This document shows, one piece after another, positions 56,734 through 64,000 of a DNA stretch of 64,000 nt. The DNA comes from Cytidiella melzeri (Eukaryota; Basidiomycota; Agaricomycetes; Polyporales; Irpicaceae). The translations under genes were made by a program, and so were the position numbers. The stretch spans positions 1-64,000 of the forward strand of contig JABYQR010000036.1 in NCBI GenBank assembly GCA_022592445.1, read 5' to 3'. The first letter of the stretch is position 1; each line of letters begins with the position of its first letter. The notes under the pieces were generated by a model. That model was not told where the DNA came from, did no database searches, and was given only the letters and a program-made list of their open reading frames with translations.

Positions 56734-58227
56734 TAGTGAATGGCATGGGTAACCCGCGGGTCTCGCAGAGGCAACCCATACCCAACCCGTGAAATACCCA
56801 TACCCACACTGTGGGTGCGGGTTGATTGCAGGTTGGGTACGGGTATTGTGTGGGTAGGCTGTGGGTATGACCCACAGCAGGTCACCCATGGGTTATTTAG
56901 GTAAAACACGCCAAACACGTGGAAATCACTACAAGACAATTACAAGAACAACTACATGATCTATATACAACGATCCTGGATGCCAGCTAACCATCAATCC
57001 TGTCCCAATCATCACCCATGAATGCCCGATGGTTGGGTGAAGTCCATGCATCCGTCGCAAAGTTCAAGTCGCCATCGTACTCTTTCAACATCTTCGCGAT
57101 ACGCTTACGTGCCTTCGCAAACACCAGCTTGACATCTCGGGAGACTGTCATCGGTAAAGGTAAGTAATAACCTGGCCTTCCCGTCTTCATGAGGCTCTTG
57201 AAGCCTCAATCTGACACAATTTTGAATGGTCGTAGGCTTTCCGTCACCCAACGTACAATCTCCGCCCTATTTTTTTTAGCCTCCTTGACAACCATAGCAA
57301 CTCGGTAAGCACTTACTTTGTCTCTGTCTTCGTGTGCTGACGATGTGAGTAGGTCACCTTTCCCTTCCCCTTCCGTTTGAATGACACTGTTATCTTACCA
57401 CTGCGGAGGATACCTTGGACAATGTTCGCTCGCACCGAGTCAACATTGCCAGCCTCATCTGCCATCTCTACTGCCTCCTTACCCCAGCAAGCCACTGCAT
57501 GCTTACACATGTTCCCGGTGGACTGTGCATCACGCGTGTCAAGATAACGGAATATCCTTTGCCCGCACCCTTTTGCTGCACACTTGAATGTGTGGCACTT
57601 TTGCCCACCCTTGTACTCGATTGATGGCTCGGCGTGGAAGAACCCATAGATGGGCGAGCGCCATTTTTTCATCATCCTTTCTATATGTGGCGTATCAGTT
57701 TGTACTCGCTGCATTGTCCATGTCATTTTACTCACCCAGTTCTGCCTTGTCTTCCTCCTCCCCATTGTCCTTTGATGCCACATTGAGATGGCATGTTGTT
57801 ACGTTACCATCAATATCTTCAATTTATATCTCCTCCACTCCATCATCAAAGTGTCGAGCATCATCTTCTTCCTCCGATACAACAGTTGTCTTTCTTAATT
57901 TCTTGTTAGCTTGTGGTGCTGTAGTCCGTGCCTTCTTTTTTGGAGCCTTTTCCGTAGGAATACTTGTGCGCTTTGCTGCTGCAGGGGGATCATCGAGCGC
58001 CATGGTGGGTTTGAGTGAAGTGAAAAATTCAACCTGTCGGGGCACCATTGCCAAATCTAGACTACTGCGGTGGTCATTGCCGAATTGCTCGTCTACCCAC
58101 CAGACTACCCATAACCCGCAGAATGGGTATGGGTTTTGGAAAGCACACAATTGATGAACTCGTACCCATACCCACCATACCCATACCCATAACCCACGTG
58201 GGTATGCGCTACCCATGCAATTCACTA
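56734..58227 (-). mobile_element. Non-autonomous hAT DNA transposon, 1494 bp
   Basis: The ends are inverted (TAGTGAATGGCATGGGTA at left against TAGTGAATTGCATGGGTA in the reverse complement of the right). They are flanked by an exact 8-bp duplication AGTCCATG (56726-56733 and 58228-58235), the hallmark of hAT insertion. Both sub-terminal regions are packed with GGGTATGGGT/ACCCATACCC motifs. Inside is the N-terminal part of a hAT transposase on the minus strand. Confidence 0.9.
56987..58002 (-). pseudogene. hAT transposase, N-terminal part, truncated
   Basis: The N-terminus at 58002 is basic (TSIPTEKAPKKKARTTAP). A BED-type zinc finger region follows (FKCAAKGCGQRIFRYLDTRD...NMCKHAVACW), then FERKGKGKVTYSHRQHT-type sequence, VSRDVKLVFAKARKRIAKML and LNFATDAWTSPNHRAF. 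The catalytic RNase H-like core and the hATC dimerisation domain that should follow are absent; the frame ends soon after. A TGA also interrupts RPFKIVSD.GFKSLMKTGRP near 57213. The protein cannot be active. Confidence 0.85.
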
Positions 58228-58235
58228 AGTCCATG

Positions 58236-59610
58236 TGAGTGGTATCTATGATGTCAAACCCTAGCTATGGGCTGAGCCATGTGGTTGTAGCCACATGGCC
58301 TTACATAGTGATGCCGCAACTCCTGCTATTGTTGGGCGCTAGCTGTAGCCAAGTCTTATCTGGTCACCGGCTGCGAGATAGCATATACCTGCTAAGTTAC
58401 CGTCATCTAGGCGCCGGAGATATCAATGGCAGTCGGCTTCTACCGACCGGGGCGCTTAGTCTTCCATACCGGCGGCAGTCCATCTTTGCCTCCTCAACCT
58501 TCACCAAGCTTCGCTGCTCTCAGCCTGACCTGTGATGGACTTTCACCCAGTTGTCCTCGCTTAACGCTTTCTCTCATTCCTGGCCACCATTTTTGCACGT
58601 CTGTGTCAGACCTGCGCCCTCAAGAACACCCGAACCATTGTGAGATCGTTTGTGTGTAGCCCTCTGGGTCAGACTGAGTGTAGTCTGACCTCAGGATGCT
58701 TCGGCCTGACGGCGTGTAGTTGAAGTTGCGGTCCTCAAGCTTGTAACAGGTGTACAACACGCAGCTTTGTGGTGGATCTCCACCCTCAGCTTTCCTTCAG
58801 CCATCCCCCAACCGCTTACGCGTGGATCTTTGGTCTCTAGTACTTTATCCTCATACTTTGTCGACGGCATATGGCGTTGGTCTTCCACCCATAGTCTTCC
58901 CTGTGGCGACTTTCATCCAATTCTTTCGCTCTGGCACAGTGTTCTTGGTATAAGTTGCAAACAGCACCGTCAGTCAGACCAAGCGTGGTGAGATGCAAGC
59001 ACATGAGATTGGAGAGGCCGTAATTGAAGCACAAAGCAACTGGTAAGCTCTTGCTCCATCTTATTTGTCACTGCTTCACTGAATATGCCCTGGCCATCAT
59101 AAAGATCTCAAGCTTCTCTCCTTGTTCATTCCCGCCAATTGCCGTTATGACAGTTGCCACCGGTGTGCACAAAGTGGTACTCTGTAGACACTCGTGCGTC
59201 CCTCATGTGTACATTGCATGTACTAACCTGTAACTAATCATGTCAGCCTCTCAGGAATCATTCACGGATGCTTGAAGCCTCCAAGGCACTGCAAGCTCGA
59301 ATAATTCCTCTGCCAATGTAGCTCTGCTAACCACGTGTTTCTCACACGTGGAATAAAAACTTGACCGCAAGTGCCGCACTGCCACTTCACTGTCACCGTA
59401 CATCTCCCTTTCATTCCCACCACAACAATAGTGCCTCCTGTCCGAACTTAACCAAGAAGTCTGTATCACCTCGGCGGGTTTCCGCTCAAGTGATCAACAC
59501 GCCTCAATATCTTCATACTTTTGCATCAAACTGGTGCCTACACTCGACAAATCGTGAGCTTGTTTGCGTGTGCTTTAGTGTTTGACATTAACTCTCACAT
59601 ACAGTCTTTC
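58236..59610. other. No gene recognised
   Basis: Short open frames only. A small perfect hairpin (GCCATGTGG/CCACATGGC, loop 6) lies at about 58272-58295. Confidence 0.45.
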
Positions 59611-59616
59611 TCAACG

Positions 59617-61010
59617 ATGTCAAGACCATCTACAAGAGTGCCAGCTCATCTCAGAAGAGCGTATGGTGTTCCATGGTTGGTACTCAACACCGATAACGAG
59701 CTTCAATCAGTCTACTGCCCCTGAAAGCTCATAGCAATCAACAAGCCGAAAGATTTGCTGTTCGTGGATTCAGATCTCCTACAGAGCCTACCAGAGACAT
59801 TGAATGGTACTCTCCCGGTGAGCCTTACGCACCCTACATGCCTACGCTCCCACAAGGTGCACGGTGGGGCTGTTCACTTGAAGAAGAGTGGGTAATGGAC
59901 TGTTCCGCCTATTTGGATAACAATAACAAACAAAATGGAGACTTCATCTGGTTTGTCCCATCCCGTACACGACAAGTCATTCAGAAGGTTTGCTTGTTGT
60001 TGGATATAGCTAGAATAGACATGGTGCGGATGTCAGGAATCTGCGATGAAAAGCTACCCCCAAAGCCCCTTGTGCTTTGAGAAGATGAGTAGACAATTCT
60101 CGCAGGCAAGACACAAGACACTGGACCGGTTAAAGGCAAAGAACAGGCCGTCAGGCAGACATTATGGAATATCCAGCAATCCTGTCTCCGCATCATAGCT
60201 CTGTTTGTATACCTGTGCAAGATGGGCAGGTTGGACTTGACATTAGTCCGCAATCCGCATGCTCTTGCGTTTTTGAAGGCATTCAGCTCAGCTCCTTTAC
60301 GTGGAGTTGCCTTCGATCCACTCGTGTGGTGCGCTGAGAATGGAGAAGTGCGTGCCGGAGAGCTCAGGTGTTGGAACAACTGGCTACTGCATCATGTACC
60401 AGTTGCATACGTCTGGCGGCGAGAGTATCTCCACAACAAAGCCCTTCAGCCATTTCATCCGGAGCACTCTCAATGGCGAATATTTATCGAGAACCTCACC
60501 ACGTTGCCAAAGCGCGAATTCCTCGCTGCTGAATCCTACTATGACACCGTTGCTTATCATATCACCAAGGAACAGAAGCGGCTATTCGATCTTATAACAT
60601 TCAGTGAAGTCTACGCCTGTCCTCACGAGAAGGTGAACACGCAGGTGTGGTTCAGGGACTGTAGGAAATACCCTCCTACAGCTACAGCCCTTCAGACCCA
60701 TATGGAGACAAAGATGATCTGGACAACTATGCAGATGATCCAATTGACCATGAACCCCCTTTCCTCATGTCCAACTCAAAAGTGCACATCAAAGGCATAC
60801 ACCACTTGGTCAGAGAAGATGCCTATGTTCAGGACCAGATGGCTCGCGCGGGATTGGATAAACATTTCCCTCTACCTGAATTGCAGCTGTCTGATGATGA
60901 AACGGATCCCGCCTTACATGTGCCATCTACATCAAGCACAGGGGCCAATACAGTTCCTTCTCCAGTTGAAGAAGAGCCACTTTTGGACGGTAAGTACCAC
61001 TGAGTTCATA
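59617..61010 (+). pseudogene. Decayed gene of unknown function
   Basis: ATG at 59617 opens MSRPSTRVPAHLRRAYGVPW. Segments in shifting frames follow: EPYAPYMPTLPQGARWGCSL, WFVPSRTRQVIQ, LVRNPHALAFLKAF, VPVAYVWRREYLHNKAL, SQWRIFIENLTTLPKREFLA, then an acidic segment ending EEEPLLDG and a GTAAGT donor near 60990. At least two stops and several shifts break the frame. The pieces resemble hypothetical proteins that recur in mushroom genomes, as I remember them; no function is known to me. Confidence 0.55.
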
Positions 61011-61133
61011 CATCATTTGAAAGCGACTCATGGTTTTCAAAGCTTCTGTAGAAAACAATCTCGCTGCTATTGTTCAACCGCTCCCAGCAACTGGAGGAGT
61101 CCAACCTCCCTCCAGTTTGCATGCGACAGTTAG

Positions 61134-61800
61134 TTAATAGCAAGGGTAAACCCCTCATTACATTACAATGACCCTTACCCTTACTCTACAATATCCTTAC
61201 CCTTGGCAAGGGTGAAGGGTTTATGAAGGGTGAGGAGGGTTGACAACCCTTGAAGGGTCAACCCTTAAGGTCTCAAGGGTTTGCAGCATAAACATTTATT
61301 TGTAAAATATTTTATACAATGACAATGCGGTCCCAACCATTTTCTAACTCCTCCACAGTTTCCTCAGCATCTTTCTCAGGCTGTGCAGTTACATCAAGGA
61401 CATCCTTGTAGTCTACAAAGCCCTGCTCACTCCAGTTGCCTAGACAAAGCAGAGCTTGAATAGACTCAGTAGACAGCCGGTTTCAGACATGGCTCAGTCA
61501 AAGACGGCCTTGGCTGAACACTCTCTCAACAGAGACAGAAGTAGCTATACCAGTAGTCAGCACAACTTGATGCCTGAAAACCCAAACAACATACTCAGGA
61601 TAGTTAGATAGTCTAAAGCTATTCTTGAGAGGCGAGGATAGATCTGCTTATTTAAATACCACCATTTGATGATGTCCTCAACAACCTCAGTTGATGAGCT
61701 TAGATATTGGTGCAATTCATCTGTCTTGTGAGATATTCCTGACTGGCAATCATGTCGCTTCAGTCAGATTCTGTCAAACATACACTGGGTACAGAGTAGT
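61134..61800 (-). mobile_element. hAT transposon remnant, 3' end
   Basis: On the minus strand ELHQYLSSSTEVVEDIIKWW, YPRLSRIALDYLT, then SVSVERVFSQGRL and NRLSTESIQALLCLGNW match the hATC dimerisation domain. At least two TGA codons interrupt it. The flank at 61140-61310 has about a dozen AAGGGT/ACCCTT motifs, like sub-terminal repeats of hAT elements. This element abuts the end of the decayed gene. The other end was not found. Confidence 0.75.
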
Positions 61801-63187
61801 ATAATAGACTGCAGAATATGGTAAAAATGTTTTAAATAACATTCAACAAAAGATCACATATTGCACGGCTGCTTACTCAATGTGTGTATCAAAACATCTT
61901 TGCATTTAGGCTGCTATGTTATTGAATCCCACTGCATTGTGTAATTTTTGCATGTCCGTCAAGTATTATTTGATAATTAAATGAGTGTTAATGTTTCGGT
62001 TATGCAACAATTACACATATTGATTCGTGTAATCCGCTGCATATAAGGGCTCAGAATATGCAAACCTAGACGCCTGATTTTGTGTTCAACCGGAAGGCAG
62101 TGTGTTACATCCAATAAAAATCCGCTTTCGACATGTTGTATACATCAACGCGTGCCCTCCGTATTCAGTTGCAGTTTATGCAATACCAGCGCCCGTGACG
62201 GACGGCCACTGACAGCAATTCAGATAACCAACCACTGATTATGCAAAGTTACCTTGTGACACTGTGATTTGTGACGTCCATTCCGTGTTTCTATTTTATT
62301 TTTATTTCTAGTAGAGCCTAAACGGGAAGTAGGCAGTCCGCATCACAGTCCACCATCTCCCAGCTAGTACGAGGGCTCTATATATTTGAACGGTTGTTTA
62401 CCTCAGGGGAAATGCTTTCTTGCACGGAATAAAACCCCAGGCCTCAAACAAGGCACATTTGCTCACGGCTCATCCAACTCATACCATCCTCCCCACCCGC
62501 TTCACCTTTCCATCTGCAATCTGCTTGCGTACAGACTTCCCACAAATTGCTCAGAGCGAGAAGCACGAGACGAGTGGCGAGATATTGTCGAAGGCAGAAG
62601 CGTGCTGTGGTCTGGAACCCCAAATGACAGGAAAGAGACTATAAGAGGTCATGTTTGCTCCAACATTTGTCTCATTCGCCACACATGAATTCATCCTTCT
62701 TTTCAAATCCAGGGCTTTTGATGTATTTTGAGAGTGAACTTCCCAAGCGTACGCACAAGAATTTTTCTTTTCTGAACAGAAGGTAATGTCAGTGGACATC
62801 TTGGAATGCGTCTGTACTGCACAAGAAAGCTAGTATTGGGAATTACTTCATTGCGGCAGCACAGGAATTTTTCGTTCCTTGCCATCAGCAATGTTCTGGT
62901 TCTCCTCCATTCCTGACAGCCAGGTAAGCTTCACACGCCACATTCAAGCACATATACATACTCAATACGAGACTTATAGGCTAGCATCCTTCCAGCAATT
63001 GTCACGAATTATACAGTAAAAATTGCAGCCAAACTTGTAAGCATCTCCTTCCGTTATGCCTCAGCAAGTCTCACTCATCTCATATCTCATTTCCCAGGAA
63101 GACAGCTCTTGTCTTGTGGGACGGTGCAAAATTTCACATCCCATCCGCCGCTCTCTAGATCTTGGGGTCAGCATATCGTTTGACAAA
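61801..63187. other. No gene recognised
   Basis: It is AT-rich on the left and has short open frames without motifs near 62386-62890. Confidence 0.45.
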
Positions 63188-63188
63188 G

Positions 63189-63219
<31 letters not shown>

Positions 63220-63283
63220 CGTCAACAATGACAACAACAACAACAACAACAACAACTACAACAACAACAACAACAACAACAGT
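63188..63283. repeat. (AAC)n microsatellite
   Basis: It is about 30 units of ACA/AAC with four interruptions. The open frame across it is low complexity and probably not coding. Confidence 0.9.
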
Positions 63284-63679
63284 TCTCTCTGGACAAGGTA
63301 CTTACGTGCCTTTACGTTGCTACTCAATTGCACTGCTTATTTGACCAAAAACACCAGCATCGTCCCTTGTCTTGCCTTACGCGGTGTGGTGAACACGATT
63401 GCATGTTCAAAATCACTGCGTGCCAAAATTCTTCTCCGCCCGTTGACTTCATCCCTATCCTGAAGACCATCCCCAACTCATACTTGCTCAACAATAGTGA
63501 GCTCGCAGAACGACAGAGAGACCGATGGATGTAGCGCCGCAGAGTACATTATGTACGCACCGCTGAAGTGTACTGCTGTGCTTATATTTCCTTACGCTTC
63601 ACTGCAGGACAATTGTGCGCACACTCGACGTACAGACACATGTACGCAAATTGGATGGTTAGCATGCAAGAACGTTGTT
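63284..63679. other. No gene recognised
   Basis: Short open frames without motifs. Confidence 0.45.
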
Positions 63680-63790
63680 GAACGGCACCGAGCGGTGTTG
63701 AGCAGTGCCGAGCAGTATCAAGCGGTGCCAAGTGGTGCCAAGCGGTGCCGAGTGGTGCCAAGCGGTGCCGAACGGTGTTGAGCAGTGTCA
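63680..63790. repeat. 10-bp minisatellite, about 11 units
   Basis: The unit is (G/A)AGCGGTGCC with variants such as GAGCAGTGCC and AAGTGGTGCC in tandem. Confidence 0.85.
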
Positions 63791-64000
63791 ACGACATCAG
63801 ACTCTACAGCTCGAACCTCCAGGCAAGTACTGACATCGGACTAAGGTAGGCAAGGAGGGGCAAGGCGGGAACAAAAGAATGAGAAGAACGTACACCAACA
63901 ACCGTGGACAATCATTGGAGTCCTCATCTGCAGACTCAAACACGAGCTCGTTAGGGTCCTGCCAGTGGCATAAAATACCACAGCAGTCGTCTCAGCTCAT
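63791..64000. other. Window edge, no gene recognised
   Basis: A possible gene beginning beyond the window cannot be excluded. Confidence 0.3.

Noticed and set aside
56650..56939. Tyr-Pro-rich open frames (PYPTPQ-like)
   Set aside because: They are translations of the hAT sub-terminal GGGTATGGGT repeats.
61140..61310. Repeated CCCTTA/AAGGGT motifs, telomere-like
   Set aside because: They are irregularly spaced, occur on both strands and lie next to a hAT transposase relic, so they are better read as sub-terminal transposon repeats than as an interstitial telomere.
63056..63463. Open frame with a polyasparagine run
   Set aside because: The run is the translation of an (AAC)n microsatellite that is open in all three frames; no conserved flank.
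1..64000. CRISPR arrays, operons, riboswitches
   Set aside because: The sequence is eukaryotic with spliced genes; no regularly spaced direct repeats with unique spacers were seen, and the tandem repeats present are minisatellites or LTR repeats.

Overview
The window is nuclear DNA of a filamentous fungus, most likely a basidiomycete of the Agaricomycetes type. Genes are split by many 45-70 bp introns with GT..AG ends and CTRAY branch points. The gene families include GDH2, FZO1, MAS1, CDC43, an F-box protein and small secreted proteins. About half the window is transposable elements: a Ty3/gypsy chromovirus, three Ty1/copia elements, hAT elements and one unassigned TIR element.

Layout. 1-3563 is the 3' part of a gypsy chromovirus, which appears to have inserted into the left LTR of a minus-strand copia element (Copia-1, 3564-9471). 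9472-14750 holds decayed, rearranged copies of a protein kinase gene and one plausible small secreted protein gene (9978-10623, minus). 15483-19701 is bounded by 23-bp imperfect inverted repeats and contains minus-strand remnants of host-like genes, including a fungal transcription factor domain and a possible separase fragment. 21348-23940 holds a dead and a live copy of a two-repeat, cysteine-containing secreted protein. 24293-43470 is the euchromatic core: CDC43-like geranylgeranyltransferase I beta (minus), an unrecognised gene (minus), NAD-glutamate dehydrogenase (plus), a short-chain dehydrogenase (plus), FZO1 mitofusin (minus), mitochondrial processing peptidase beta (plus) and an F-box protein (plus). 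For six of these seven, all but the unrecognised gene, I could place exon boundaries that keep one reading frame from start to stop.

43770-54693 is a decayed second copy of the MAS1 gene. It is split by a minus-strand copia element (Copia-3, 44027-54478, TSD TGAGG), which is itself split by a plus-strand copia element (Copia-2, 44770-50002, TSD CGAGT). LTR divergence agrees with the nesting order: about 4 differences in 370 bp for the outer element and 1 in 216 bp for the inner. All three copia elements have a primer-binding site matching the anticodon arm of initiator tRNA-Met, as in Drosophila copia and yeast Ty5. 54909-64000 is gene-poor: a copia LTR remnant, a non-autonomous hAT element with an 8-bp TSD (56734-58227), a decayed gene of unknown function, a second hAT remnant and simple repeats.

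How the genes relate. FZO1 and MAS1, both nuclear genes for mitochondrial proteins, are divergent across 626 bp and may share a promoter. GDH2 and an unrecognised gene are also head to head. No gene cluster for a specialised pathway is evident.
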